Part shown: piece by piece, positions 1 through 7,641 of the stretch | Numbering within the stretch: the stretch's first letter is position 1 | Layout of the letters: the number at the start of each line of letters is the position of its first letter | DNA from: UBA1227 sp045642705 | GTDB taxonomy: Bacteria; Bacillota; Clostridia; Oscillospirales; Acutalibacteraceae | Length of the DNA: 45,249 bases | Direction of reading: 5' to 3' | Assembly: GCA_045642705.1 (NCBI GenBank) | Contig: JAZUJK010000020.1 | Coordinates: 1-45,249 of the forward strand | Made by a program: the position numbers and the translations under genes | The notes under the pieces: model-generated | Told to the model about the DNA's origin: nothing | The model's input: the letters and a program-made list of their open reading frames with translations, nothing else | Databases searched by the model: none

Positions 1-310
1 CGCCGGTTTCATTGACCTTCAATCCGGGTTTTACGCGTTTGGAAATAAACGTAAACACCTCAAATATTGCCGGAAGAACAAACGAAACGATACAAGGATA
101 AAACAGCGTAAATATATCCGTTTTGTCGGCAAACAAATTAATCTCACCGTTTGGACCGAAATGCACCCCGAGCGTTTCCGGAAACGACGGATAAGCTAAA
201 AGCATTCTTGCAAAGCCAACCGCAAACATTCCCCACGTGAGGGCAGTGAAGCTGATATGAAGTATTTTTGACAAGTTTCTCGCCTCTTTTCTTTTCGCAT
301 ACATCCTCAT
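1..310 (-). CDS. DUF1648-like membrane protein, C-terminus cut by window edge
   Basis: The minus strand is open from an ATG at 310 to the window edge, giving 103 residues and no stop, so the C-terminus is missing. A basic N-terminus (MRMYAKRKEARN) precedes a hydrophobic helix (about residues 18-40), then a short outside segment with PSFPETLGVHFGPNGEI, then a second helix. The 'P-x-x-hydrophobic-x-HF-x-x-x-G' pattern is typical of DUF1648 (the SdpI N-terminal region); the function is not known. The start is uncertain: ATG 310, ATG 304 or TTG 274, the last with an AGAGG upstream, are all possible. It sits 30 bases downstream of the HAD gene with no terminator between. Codons ending in CG (13 of 103) are far commoner than in neighbours. 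Confidence 0.6.
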   Translation of the reverse strand, partial: MRMYAKRKEARNLSKILHISFTALTWGMFAVGFARMLLAYPSFPETLGVHFGPNGEINLFADKTDIFTLFYPCIVSFVLPAIFEVFTFISKRVKPGLKVNETG

Positions 311-340
311 CTTTGCAAACTGGGATTTTCTATTTTCCTA

Positions 341-988
341 TCATTTCAAGTATTCAATTACATCTAGAAGTGATGGTAGAATTATTTCTGCCTTTTCTTC
401 CATCTCTGCATCAGGTGGGAGCATATCTGGAACCATGATTGAGCGAATATTAGCATTATGCGCTGCACGAATGCCATTATAAGAATCCTCGATAACATAG
501 GCATCATCAGTGGTGATTCCTAGTTTTTCACAAGCTTGCAAGAATATGTCTGGGGCAGGCTTGCTGTTCTTTATCATGTCACCACAAACAAGGAGGTCGA
601 AGTAGTCGAGGACTCCTGCCCAGCCGAGTTCTTTGGTGACTGTTTCTTCTCTAGTTGAAGATGCGAGGGCTATTGTTTTACCTTCCGCCTTGAGGAAGTC
701 AAGAAGTTCAAAAACACCTGGTTTCATTGGGAGATTTCCACCATCATACTTGCTGTGAAAAAGGACAGATGCAGCTTTGTAGAATTCTTCAAATGCGAAT
801 TCTTCACCATATGCTTCAATAAAAATCTCTTTGTTTTTTGAAGTGTTAGTTCCTACGCACTTGTAGTATTGCTCTTCAATATTTTCAATGCCGCGCTCTT
901 TTGCAAGTTCGAGCCAGCATTCCATGACGGCCCGCTCCGAGTCAAAGATTACGCCATCCATATCAAAGATAACTGCGCTATAATTCAT
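341..988 (-). CDS. HAD-superfamily phosphatase (beta-phosphoglucomutase-like, subfamily IA)
   Basis: This 215-residue cytoplasmic HAD hydrolase has motif I FDMDGVIFD (nucleophile D9, general acid D11), a helical cap of the IA type after it, the motif II/III region SSTREE with K143-region 'SKPAPDIF', and motif IV 'VIEDSYNGI'. The family removes phosphate from sugar phosphates or other small metabolites, or isomerises beta-glucose-1-phosphate. The 'SKPAPDIFL' and 'EDSYNGI' strings are shared by beta-phosphoglucomutases and broad-specificity sugar phosphatases, so the substrate cannot be fixed. The ATG at 988 follows AAAGGAGATCTCT, an excellent ribosome binding site. It has its own promoter candidate just upstream and may be co-transcribed with the gene below it. 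Confidence 0.85.
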   Translation of the reverse strand: MNYSAVIFDMDGVIFDSERAVMECWLELAKERGIENIEEQYYKCVGTNTSKNKEIFIEAYGEEFAFEEFYKAASVLFHSKYDGGNLPMKPGVFELLDFLKAEGKTIALASSTREETVTKELGWAGVLDYFDLLVCGDMIKNSKPAPDIFLQACEKLGITTDDAYVIEDSYNGIRAAHNANIRSIMVPDMLPPDAEMEEKAEIILPSLLDVIEYLK

Positions 989-1017
989 AGAGATCTCCTT
1001 TTATAAGTTCACAGAAC

Positions 1018-1046
1018 ATTGTATCATGAAGCAATTAGGTTGTCCA
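1018..1046 (-). promoter_or_regulatory. Promoter candidate for the HAD phosphatase gene
   Basis: On the minus strand TGGACA (1041-1046) and TACAAT (1018-1023) are separated by exactly 17 bases, one mismatch from the sigma-A consensus in each box. Transcription would start near 1011, about 23 bases before the ATG at 988. Confidence 0.55.
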
Positions 1047-1262
1047 CAAACTGAAGAGTTGGATATATTTATCTTGTTCCTTTTTTATTTTCTTTTGTTA
1101 TAATAAAAGTGTATCTATATTAAAGAGTGTCTATAAGAGAAGGCAAAATTTATCGAATCAAGCACAGCTGCATTTGATGTGTTTAATTTTGGATCAAAAA
1201 AATACATAACATATAGTTGTGAAAGTGCTATTGAAAATTAAAGAATGTTGTGGTGAATAGTT

Positions 1263-2444
1263 ATGAAATATAGCAACGCTTGTGGTGAAAAGATTTCTAT
1301 GCTTGCTTTTGGTACGATGCGAATGCCTATGAAAGGCAATGAACTGGACCAAGAGCAAATTCAAAAGATGACAGATTATGCCATTGAAAATGGCGTGAAC
1401 TACTTTGACACCGCTTGGCCTTATCATGATGGTATGTCTGAAATCTCAATTGGAAAAGCTCTTTCTAAATATCCAAGAGAGTCCTATTTCCTTGCGGATA
1501 AATATCCTGGTCACCAGGTTATGACCGATTATGATCCTGCCACTATTTTCGAACAACAGCTCAAAAAGTGTGGCGTTGAATATTTTGATTTTTATCTGCT
1601 ACACAATATCAATGAAATGTGCCTTGATGTATATAGAGATCCTAAATGGGATATTCTAAATTACTTTGTAGAGCAAAAGAGACTTGGTAGAATAAAGCAT
1701 CTCGGCCTTTCCACACACGCTCGTGCTAAGAATCTTACAGAAGTCCTCGACTATATGGGAGACAATGTGGAATTCTGCCAGATTCAGCTGAACTATATCG
1801 ACTGGACATTACAGGATGCAAAAGATAAAGTTGAAGAACTGAACAAGAGAAACATCCCTATCTGGGTTATGGAACCTGTTCGCGGCGGTAAACTCGCCAA
1901 TTTGGGCGATGCTAATAATGCCAAGTTGAAGGAATTGAGACCGGATGATTCAATTGCCTCATGGGCATTCAGATGGCTTATGAAGGTCAATGGTGTTGCA
2001 ACTATATTGAGCGGTATGTCAAACTTCGATCAGATGGTTGATAATATTAAAACTTTCTCATCTGGTGATGACTTGTCTCAGGAAGAGTTTGCTATGCTCC
2101 TTGATATGGCTGAGGGACTAAAAGTTGGTGTCCCTTGTACCGCTTGTGGTTATTGTATGAGTGGTTGTCCAATGGAACTCGACATACCAATGCTTCTTGC
2201 TGGTTATAATGATCAGAAATATCAAGCCGGCGTTATTGTTGGAATTCAGATGGACGGAACCCCACATGACAAATGGCCAGATAAATGTATCGGCTGTGGC
2301 GCTTGTACTCAAGTATGCCCACAAAAGATCAACATTCCAGAAGTCATGGAAGAATTTTATCAGATGCTAACATCCACCAAAAGTTGGGCGGATATTTGCA
2401 TAGAACGTGAAGAAGCTGCAAAAGCTCTTTCTATGGAGGAATAA
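1263..2444 (+). CDS. Aldo/keto reductase with C-terminal 2x[4Fe-4S] ferredoxin domain
   Basis: This 393-residue protein has a TIM-barrel aldo/keto reductase domain (residues 1-285) fused to a ferredoxin-like tail. The AKR catalytic tetrad is present as D49, Y54, K80 and H114 (FDTAWPY, ADKYPG, LLHN). Two cluster motifs follow: C292-x2-C295-x2-C298-x3-C302-P and C342-x2-C345-x2-C348-x3-C352-P. Such fusions are common in anaerobes and presumably pass electrons between a reduced ferredoxin and an NAD(P)-linked carbonyl reduction; the substrate is unknown. The ATG at 1263 has only a weak GTGGTG upstream. A TATAAT lies at 1099-1104, with no convincing -35 at normal spacing, leaving a roughly 150-base leader in which I see no recognised element. 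The next gene begins one base after its stop. Confidence 0.9.
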   Translation: MKYSNACGEKISMLAFGTMRMPMKGNELDQEQIQKMTDYAIENGVNYFDTAWPYHDGMSEISIGKALSKYPRESYFLADKYPGHQVMTDYDPATIFEQQLKKCGVEYFDFYLLHNINEMCLDVYRDPKWDILNYFVEQKRLGRIKHLGLSTHARAKNLTEVLDYMGDNVEFCQIQLNYIDWTLQDAKDKVEELNKRNIPIWVMEPVRGGKLANLGDANNAKLKELRPDDSIASWAFRWLMKVNGVATILSGMSNFDQMVDNIKTFSSGDDLSQEEFAMLLDMAEGLKVGVPCTACGYCMSGCPMELDIPMLLAGYNDQKYQAGVIVGIQMDGTPHDKWPDKCIGCGACTQVCPQKINIPEVMEEFYQMLTSTKSWADICIEREEAAKALSMEE

Positions 2445-2445
2445 T

Positions 2446-3483
2446 ATGGAACTAAACAAAGTTACAACTACAGCTGGCAAGTTTGCCAAAATCAAAACAG
2501 CAATAGGTTTTATTATCGTAGGCATTATTTTCGTTGTTTTAGGAATTCTAGTTATTATTAAATCTTCCGGAACAGAAACAACTTATGTTCCAGTAGAGGC
2601 AACAGTAGTTGATCTCTACTCAGCTACAAGCGACGAAGAACAAGCAGTAGCTAATTTAAAGTATGTTGTTGATGGTACAGAGTATGTTGCCGAAAATTTT
2701 TATGTTGATAAAGCAACAGAACTTGGCGACATTATGACAATTTACTATGACGCCAACAACCCAGCCAATGCATCAACTGATGCAACTGCCGGTAAGATTT
2801 TACCTTATGTAATTCTCGTTGCTGGTGTTCTTGCTCTTGCATTCGGTGCATATACACTTGTTAAAAGTCTAAAAACATCAAGAGAAGACATGGATCAGCT
2901 CAATAGAGTTGATAAGGCTTCCATCACACAGGAGATGGTTGATGAAGTGACAAACAATGATGAGATACCTCATGATTTTTATTTCCACTTCTGTGGCACA
3001 GCAAATCAGTCATATGTTTTAGAGACAACATCTAGAGAGCCTGTTATTACAATGGACTGTGTTAAATTTAGACCTCTCTCTGCTCATGATTACACCTTCA
3101 CCAATAAGTTAAATGGTAAATCAAACGACTATAAAATTAGTCATACAATTACAGAGTCTTATGGTGATGGAAATGGTTGGAACATTCCAGTAAAATCAGT
3201 ATTTAAAGTTGACGATACCAATGTCTTTGATATGATTGGCAGCATGGGATATTCCATAACATCCAAGCTAGAAGGTATAAGACTCAACTTTGACATCTAT
3301 AAGTATGGAGTAAAAGTTGCCACACTCGTTGCTGGCGGAAATAACATTTTGAAAGACGATAAGAACTATGGCAAACTCGGTAATATTCCTACAACAGGAA
3401 TCTTTGCTGTTAATGCAAAAGAGTCTGATCTCGATGCAGTTGCACTTATTGCATTTGCCGTATCACGCGTTGAATTCTTTTAA
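2446..3483 (+). CDS. DUF3592 membrane protein with tubby/LURP-one-like C-terminal domain
   Basis: The start is taken as the ATG at 2446 because GGAGGAATAAT directly precedes it; this gives 345 residues and leaves one base after the reductase stop. A first membrane helix (about residues 18-38) is followed by an outside DUF3592-type segment (EATVVDLYS, 'YYDANNP') and a second helix (about 118-140). The remaining 200 residues are soluble and beta-rich, with FHFCGTANQSYVLE, 'KISHTIT', 'RLNFDIYKYGVKVATLVAG' and a hydrophobic C-terminal strand-helix. That layout resembles tubby C-terminal/LURP-one (scramblase-like) domains, a tentative assignment made by eye. No enzymatic residues can be named. Coupling to the iron-sulfur reductase suggests co-expression. 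Confidence 0.7.
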   Translation: MELNKVTTTAGKFAKIKTAIGFIIVGIIFVVLGILVIIKSSGTETTYVPVEATVVDLYSATSDEEQAVANLKYVVDGTEYVAENFYVDKATELGDIMTIYYDANNPANASTDATAGKILPYVILVAGVLALAFGAYTLVKSLKTSREDMDQLNRVDKASITQEMVDEVTNNDEIPHDFYFHFCGTANQSYVLETTSREPVITMDCVKFRPLSAHDYTFTNKLNGKSNDYKISHTITESYGDGNGWNIPVKSVFKVDDTNVFDMIGSMGYSITSKLEGIRLNFDIYKYGVKVATLVAGGNNILKDDKNYGKLGNIPTTGIFAVNAKESDLDAVALIAFAVSRVEFF

Positions 3484-3493
3484 TTAGAATATG

Positions 3494-3525
3494 AAAAGAG
3501 CAGCCGTTTGGCTGCTCTTTTTTTA
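3494..3525 (+). terminator. Rho-independent terminator after the reductase/DUF3592 operon
   Basis: A 12-base stem (arms 3494-3505 and 3510-3521) with loop GTTT runs into a T tract. The A run on the left side makes it usable from the minus strand for the convergent esterase gene as well. Confidence 0.9.
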
Positions 3526-3542
3526 TCTTCTTATTTTTTCTG

Positions 3543-4496
3543 TTACTTTGAGCACTTATTAATCCATTCTACTGTTGCTGCAACAGCCTTCTTGCCTTCC
3601 TTAGATGGAGAAAGAAGGAAGTCATGGAAACTATTGAGAGGATTTCTACCTACATAATACTCTGTTGGTACGCCTTCTGCTCTAAGTTTCTTAACCATCC
3701 AGCCTGACTGGAAGATTGTAAGAATATCTGTCATGCCCTTAACAACAAATGCGTTCTGGATATTGTTGTTTACGAATGGAATTGGGTTATGATATGCCCA
3801 AAGTGGATTCTTATGAGGAGCCTTGTCACCCATAAACTTAACCCACATTACTCTACCTACAGGAATGTACTTGTATATGTTCATGTTGTAGAGACCACAG
3901 TTCATGATAAATCCACGTGGGTTAAAACCAGGAAGTTCAACACCGAGTGCATCTGCATAATTCTTATCTGCGAAGCAAGCCATTACAATACCTGTCATCT
4001 CAGAACCTGCTGAGTCACCTGATACGAATACATTATTCATGTCGATGTTATATTCCTCTGCATGTGCTGCAACATAGCGAAGTGCATCCATATGAGTTCT
4101 AATCTGAAGTGGGAAGAGATACTCATCACTGTGTGATGCACGTGGATCTACGTTTTCGAACATAAAAGGAACTTCTTTGCTTGGCATACCATAGTTGATA
4201 TTGAATACAACTACATCTGATTCACCAGCTACTTCATAACAATAGCAAGTTGAATTTTTCTTGTCGCCAATGATAAGTCCGCCGCCGTGGATATTTACAA
4301 GTGCTGGTCTCTTCTTTTCTGGCTTCTTCTCTTGATAATGAATATCAAGCTTACAAGCTGGGCACTTGTCAGAATAAGGGATATCCCATTCGTCCTTGAC
4401 ATTGGTATATGCCTTTCTTGACTTGTCCTGTCCTGGGAGAATTACCCAGTTGCAAATGTTAAAGATAAAGCTAAGGATTACATTTTCAACATTCAT
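3543..4496 (-). CDS. Alpha/beta hydrolase, HGGG-type carboxylesterase (hormone-sensitive lipase-like)
   Basis: This 317-residue esterase has the oxyanion-hole motif NIHGGGLI near residue 70, the nucleophile elbow GDSAG near 160, and a C-terminal 'NSFHDF' that supplies the histidine. These place it in the family-IV esterase/acetylesterase group, which hydrolyses short acyl esters in the cytoplasm. A Cys pair (CPACK) near residue 45 is unusual. The ATG at 4496 was chosen because AGGAGGAATTAAA precedes it; an upstream in-frame ATG at 4535 would place that Shine-Dalgarno inside the protein. The gene is a single unit between a promoter with an adjacent palindrome and a shared terminator. The physiological substrate is unknown. 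Confidence 0.85.
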   Translation of the reverse strand: MNVENVILSFIFNICNWVILPGQDKSRKAYTNVKDEWDIPYSDKCPACKLDIHYQEKKPEKKRPALVNIHGGGLIIGDKKNSTCYCYEVAGESDVVVFNINYGMPSKEVPFMFENVDPRASHSDEYLFPLQIRTHMDALRYVAAHAEEYNIDMNNVFVSGDSAGSEMTGIVMACFADKNYADALGVELPGFNPRGFIMNCGLYNMNIYKYIPVGRVMWVKFMGDKAPHKNPLWAYHNPIPFVNNNIQNAFVVKGMTDILTIFQSGWMVKKLRAEGVPTEYYVGRNPLNSFHDFLLSPSKEGKKAVAATVEWINKCSK

Positions 4497-4510
4497 TTTA
4501 ATTCCTCCTA

Positions 4511-4525
4511 ATTCCGTACCGGAAT
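4511..4525. promoter_or_regulatory. Perfect palindrome in the esterase 5' UTR (candidate operator)
   Basis: ATTCCG-TAC-CGGAAT is a perfect inverted repeat beginning a few bases after the predicted transcription start of the esterase gene and ending just before its ribosome binding site. The position fits a repressor operator. No regulator gene adjoins, so the ligand or protein is unknown. Confidence 0.4.
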
Positions 4526-4537
4526 ATATTCGCATAT

Positions 4538-4566
4538 ATTATAGCACAAAAACTAAGACGAGTTAA
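4538..4566 (-). promoter_or_regulatory. Promoter candidate for the esterase gene
   Basis: On the minus strand TTAACT (4561-4566), 17 bases, then a perfect TATAAT (4538-4543). The -35 matches 4 of 6 consensus positions. Confidence 0.5.
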
Positions 4567-4651
4567 TTACAGTTTGGCAAACAAAAACGAACGAATTGAG
4601 ACGTGTTATTTTGCTAAAATATCTATGTATTATTTTTTCTGGAGGAGTTAT

Positions 4652-5890
4652 ATGAAAAACGTTGTAATACTCGGCGCCGGTTATTCTGGTGTCTGGACTG
4701 CTGAACATCTTGCAAAGAAGTTAAGAGATGAGCGCGATGTTAAAATTACAGTGATTGATAAAAAGCCTTATCATCTTATGAAAACTGAAATACATGAAGT
4801 GGCAACCGGTCGTGCCAAGGCTAAAAATATTAGTTTTGATCTCAAGAAGATTCTTGGCAGATATGGCATAACCGTTGTAACGGATGAAGCAACTGATGTA
4901 AATCTTGAAAAAAGAGAAGTTATATGTAAATCCGGTAAGTATCCTTACGATTATCTTGTTGTAAGCGCTGGTTCCAAACCAACATACTTTGGCATCCCTG
5001 GCGCTGCGGAATATACTATGCCTTTCTGGACACTTGATGATGCCCTTGCTATAAAAGAAAAGTTACACAAAACCTTTAAAGTCGCTGGCAAATCTAAGAA
5101 GCCTATCTCAATCTATGTGATTGGTGCAGGTCTCACGGGCGTTGAGATTGCTGGAGAACTCGGTGAATATGCAAGCAAGATGTGCAAGAGATATGGCATA
5201 TCAAGAGAGGATGTCAAAATTGTTGACATCGATGCACTATCACATGCGCTTCCTAATTTCCCTGAAAAGGTATCAGTTAAAACAGAAAGCATTCTTGCAA
5301 GTCAAGGTGTTGAAATGCGTTTTAATACCAAAGTGCTAAATGTTAAACCCGGTTCAATGGAACTTGATACAGCAGGAAATGTTGAAACAGTAAATGCAGA
5401 TATTATAATTTGGTCTGCTGGAATCACAGCAAATTGCATAACAGAGAAACTCGGAAAAACTTTATCAACAGGAAAAGCTGGACGTCTAGAAGAAAACAAA
5501 TATCTTCAGTCCGTATCAGACAAACATGTCTATATTGTTGGCGATAACATGTGGTACATCCCAAAGCATAAGACATCTTCGGTTCTCCAGATGGTAGAAA
5601 ACTGTGAGCAATCTGGTGCAACTTGTGCCAATAATATTGCCTATGAAATAACTGGCAAGGGCAAGAAGAAAGCTTATATTCCTCATCTCCATGGTGCGCT
5701 TGTAAGCCTCGGAAACACAAAAGGAATTGCATACGCAGGTGTAGATGCATTCAAGTTTATTCTCCCATCCCCACTTGCAGTTCTAGCAAAACGTGGAATT
5801 TTCACTTTCTATCTTGCACAAGTAGTTCCACTTCCAATGCTTCCTAAAGTTATAATTAATGAGTTCCTCACACCACGTATACATATGTAA
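4652..5890 (+). CDS. ndh: Type II NADH dehydrogenase (FAD-dependent pyridine nucleotide oxidoreductase)
   Basis: This 412-residue flavoprotein has an N-terminal FAD dinucleotide-binding motif VVILGAGYSGVWTAEHL (G8/G10/G13) and a second NAD(P)H-binding Rossmann motif IYVIGAGLTGVEIAGEL near residue 155. A 'VYIVGDNMW' FAD-binding aspartate and a C-terminal hydrophobic/amphipathic stretch (ILPSPLAVLAKRGIFTFYLAQ) fit membrane-surface attachment. NDH-2 oxidises NADH and reduces quinone or another acceptor without pumping ions; in an anaerobe it may instead serve oxygen detoxification or NAD+ regeneration. The ATG at 4652 follows TGGAGGAGTTAT. A longer frame from 4574 is rejected because it lacks an RBS and the FAD motif belongs at the N-terminus. 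Confidence 0.85.
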   Translation: MKNVVILGAGYSGVWTAEHLAKKLRDERDVKITVIDKKPYHLMKTEIHEVATGRAKAKNISFDLKKILGRYGITVVTDEATDVNLEKREVICKSGKYPYDYLVVSAGSKPTYFGIPGAAEYTMPFWTLDDALAIKEKLHKTFKVAGKSKKPISIYVIGAGLTGVEIAGELGEYASKMCKRYGISREDVKIVDIDALSHALPNFPEKVSVKTESILASQGVEMRFNTKVLNVKPGSMELDTAGNVETVNADIIIWSAGITANCITEKLGKTLSTGKAGRLEENKYLQSVSDKHVYIVGDNMWYIPKHKTSSVLQMVENCEQSGATCANNIAYEITGKGKKKAYIPHLHGALVSLGNTKGIAYAGVDAFKFILPSPLAVLAKRGIFTFYLAQVVPLPMLPKVIINEFLTPRIHM

Positions 5891-5897
5891 AGAAAAG

Positions 5898-5925
5898 GTC
5901 CGTAGCACTTGCTACGGACGTTAAT
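5898..5925 (+). terminator. Hairpin between convergent genes, weak terminator
   Basis: A 9-base perfect stem (5898-5906 with 5911-5919, loop ACTT) follows the ndh stop. The downstream run is only GTTAATTTT, so termination strength is uncertain. Confidence 0.6.
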
Positions 5926-5926
5926 T

Positions 5927-6445
5927 TTATAATTCGTCTTTACCTCTTAGTACATGTTTAATTGTTATATCAGAAAAGGTTGGATATCCTTCAAGCGCCT
6001 GAAGTTTTTCTCCCCATATACGATGTACTATACAAAAGATGACGTTTAATAAAGTTAAAATTATATAAAGCGGACTTGCTATCAAAAGTATCAATGTTAA
6101 TATGGTAAAAAACTCATATTTATAATTCATATCATTCTTGCTCAGCAAGATAATCGCTCCGATTATTACTATTGAATACGTTATAAAAATTAATGCCAAT
6201 ATTTCAAAAGCTGTATGCGTTGATAGATTTAAAACATATGCAACAAGAACAAATGCAAGAAGAAAAAGAACATTAACTTTTATAAAAGCTCCTTCGAATC
6301 TATGAAACTTTTTACTCTTTTCTCTGCCTGTTTTCATATCCTGATTCCAGCCATTTATATAGCTTGTAAGATAAGCACTGTCGTCAGTATATATATTTAT
6401 TACGCCTTCCATTTTGGCACGCGCGATTCTTTCTTCGTCGGTCAT
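5927..6445 (-). CDS. Hypothetical membrane protein
   Basis: I do not recognise this 172-residue protein. It starts with a charged soluble segment (MTDEERIARAK... about 55 residues). Two close hydrophobic helices (about 56-105) follow, then a charged loop SKNDMNYKYE, a further long hydrophobic region (about 115-145) and a short soluble tail. The ATG at 6445 follows TAGGAGATTGAT. It is the last gene of a three-gene leftward unit, 9 bases after the preceding membrane protein and convergent with ndh. Co-transcription with a Nudix hydrolase is the only functional hint. Confidence 0.75.
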   Translation of the reverse strand: MTDEERIARAKMEGVINIYTDDSAYLTSYINGWNQDMKTGREKSKKFHRFEGAFIKVNVLFLLAFVLVAYVLNLSTHTAFEILALIFITYSIVIIGAIILLSKNDMNYKYEFFTILTLILLIASPLYIILTLLNVIFCIVHRIWGEKLQALEGYPTFSDITIKHVLRGKDEL

Positions 6446-6454
6446 ATCAATCTC

Positions 6455-7078
6455 CTATTTTATGCTTTTTTTAGCTGCATCTGTCAGTGGTACAAGTGCA
6501 AGCAAAATAAATATGTGTGCAATTACAGCGCCATGCTTTTTATCAATAATTTGGCAAAGCATTGCTGTTACAAGAGAACAAATTGAAAGCAAGAAACTCC
6601 TTGTTGATTCATTCTTTTCCTCTGTGGCAATAAGTTTGCCGAGCATCACGCCAACAATTCCTGCATACACAAGGAAGAATGAATATGTATTGTGTCCTGT
6701 AACAAGTCTAATTATTGTTGCCGTGAGATAAAATACTATCTCTGCACCGAGCAATATACCGTGTTCCAATTTGGATAGTTTATATCCCTCTTCAACAGCC
6801 GCCATAACCATATATAGACGGCGAACAAGTTCAAACTCGATTGCATAGAGAACTGCCCATAACCTACCTCTCTGCTTGTCATTCCAAGCGAAGGAATGTA
6901 TAAGTGCACCGCCAAATGCGGCGAGAGTTAAGAGTACAAATTCAATTGTCCATGATTTCTTAATATCGCTTCGCTTGCCCTCTGTCCTCGCAACAATGGC
7001 AGTCGCCGGCACACAGCCCGCTCCTATCACAACGTTGCTTATGCCCTTAACAAGCTCCGCCTTCTCAGCAAACTTCAT
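6455..7078 (-). CDS. Hypothetical polytopic membrane protein
   Basis: This 207-residue protein has about six hydrophobic segments separated by short charged loops (GGALIHSFAW, RRLYMVMAAVEEGYK, GIVGVMLGKLIATEEKNES). No family is recognised. It begins with an ATG preceded by GTGAGGGAAT, 6 bases after the Nudix gene stop, and is followed 9 bases later by another small membrane protein. The tight spacing indicates a single transcript starting at the promoter near 7558-7585. Confidence 0.75.
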   Translation of the reverse strand: MKFAEKAELVKGISNVVIGAGCVPATAIVARTEGKRSDIKKSWTIEFVLLTLAAFGGALIHSFAWNDKQRGRLWAVLYAIEFELVRRLYMVMAAVEEGYKLSKLEHGILLGAEIVFYLTATIIRLVTGHNTYSFFLVYAGIVGVMLGKLIATEEKNESTRSFLLSICSLVTAMLCQIIDKKHGAVIAHIFILLALVPLTDAAKKSIK

Positions 7079-7084
7079 ATTCCC

Positions 7085-7534
7085 TCACTGAACTTTTACA
7101 AGTTTATCTCCCTCATAATAGAGGTTCATTTCTATGTCTGTCCGTCCATCAATCATGGCCTCAAGGAAGCACCTATCACCCTCCCACATAGGGAGATCAT
7201 AGAGCTCGTTCTTGTCCACAAAATGAAGTTCTCCCTCGGGACAATCATCGCTCAACTCACCCTCATATGAATTGGATGAAAAAAGATACATATCCTCATC
7301 TTCCCATTTGTCTGAATGAAAATGAATTATGCCATGAAAAGTATACTTTAAAAGTGTAAGACCGGTCTCCTCATAAACCTCACGCAATAGACATTGCTCA
7401 GGGGTCTCTAATGCTTCAAATTTTCCGCCGATTCCTACCCATTTACCACCGTTTTCATCATGCTCTTTTTTGTTGCGATAGAGCATCAAGTAGGAGCCTT
7501 CTTTTTCTATATAGCACAGTGTTGATTTCTTCAT
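7085..7534 (-). CDS. Nudix hydrolase (MutT/8-oxo-dGTP diphosphatase-like)
   Basis: The 149-residue protein carries a complete Nudix box at residues 37-59 (G-x5-E-x7-RE-V-x-EE-x-G-L), the Mg-binding catalytic helix. Nudix enzymes cleave nucleoside diphosphates linked to another moiety; the N-terminal 'LCYIEKEGSYLMLYRNK' and 'NGGKWVGIGGKFE' resemble the 8-oxo-dGTP diphosphatase branch, so nucleotide-pool sanitation is likely but not proven. The start at 7534 is preceded by GTAGGAGGGCTATAT; the in-frame ATG at 7567 has no RBS. It is the first gene of a three-gene unit and diverges from rubrerythrin through overlapping promoters. Confidence 0.85.
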   Translation of the reverse strand: MKKSTLCYIEKEGSYLMLYRNKKEHDENGGKWVGIGGKFEALETPEQCLLREVYEETGLTLLKYTFHGIIHFHSDKWEDEDMYLFSSNSYEGELSDDCPEGELHFVDKNELYDLPMWEGDRCFLEAMIDGRTDIEMNLYYEGDKLVKVQ

Positions 7535-7557
7535 ATATAGCCCTCCTACAAGTGTAT

Positions 7558-7585
7558 ATTTTAACATATAATATTATTTTGACAA
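7558..7585 (-). promoter_or_regulatory. Promoter of the Nudix operon, -35 overlapping the rubrerythrin promoter
   Basis: On the minus strand TTGTCA (7580-7585), 16 bases, TAAAAT (7558-7563). Five of its six -35 bases are the same base pairs as the TTGACA of the divergent rubrerythrin promoter. Confidence 0.7.
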
Positions 7586-7606
7586 TAAATTTTAAAATGA
7601 TATAAT
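7579..7606 (+). promoter_or_regulatory. Consensus promoter of rubrerythrin
   Basis: TTGACA (7579-7584), 16 bases, TATAAT (7601-7606): both hexamers are perfect sigma-A consensus. Start would be near 7613, giving a leader of about 29 bases. Strong constitutive-type expression is predicted. Confidence 0.85.
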
Positions 7607-7641
7607 TTCGTTGTAACCTAATAATAAAGGAGGTCATAATT

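Noticed and set aside
1039..1047. DnaA-box-like TTGTCCACA
   Set aside because: A single copy with one mismatch, overlapping a promoter -35; no cluster of boxes or origin genes nearby.
1105..1262. Riboswitch in the reductase leader
   Set aside because: The 150-base leader is AT-rich with no strong stems or known aptamer motif.
5424..5750. 108-codon minus-strand frame inside ndh
   Set aside because: Shadow frame: no RBS, no plausible protein features, and it lies wholly within a well-supported gene.
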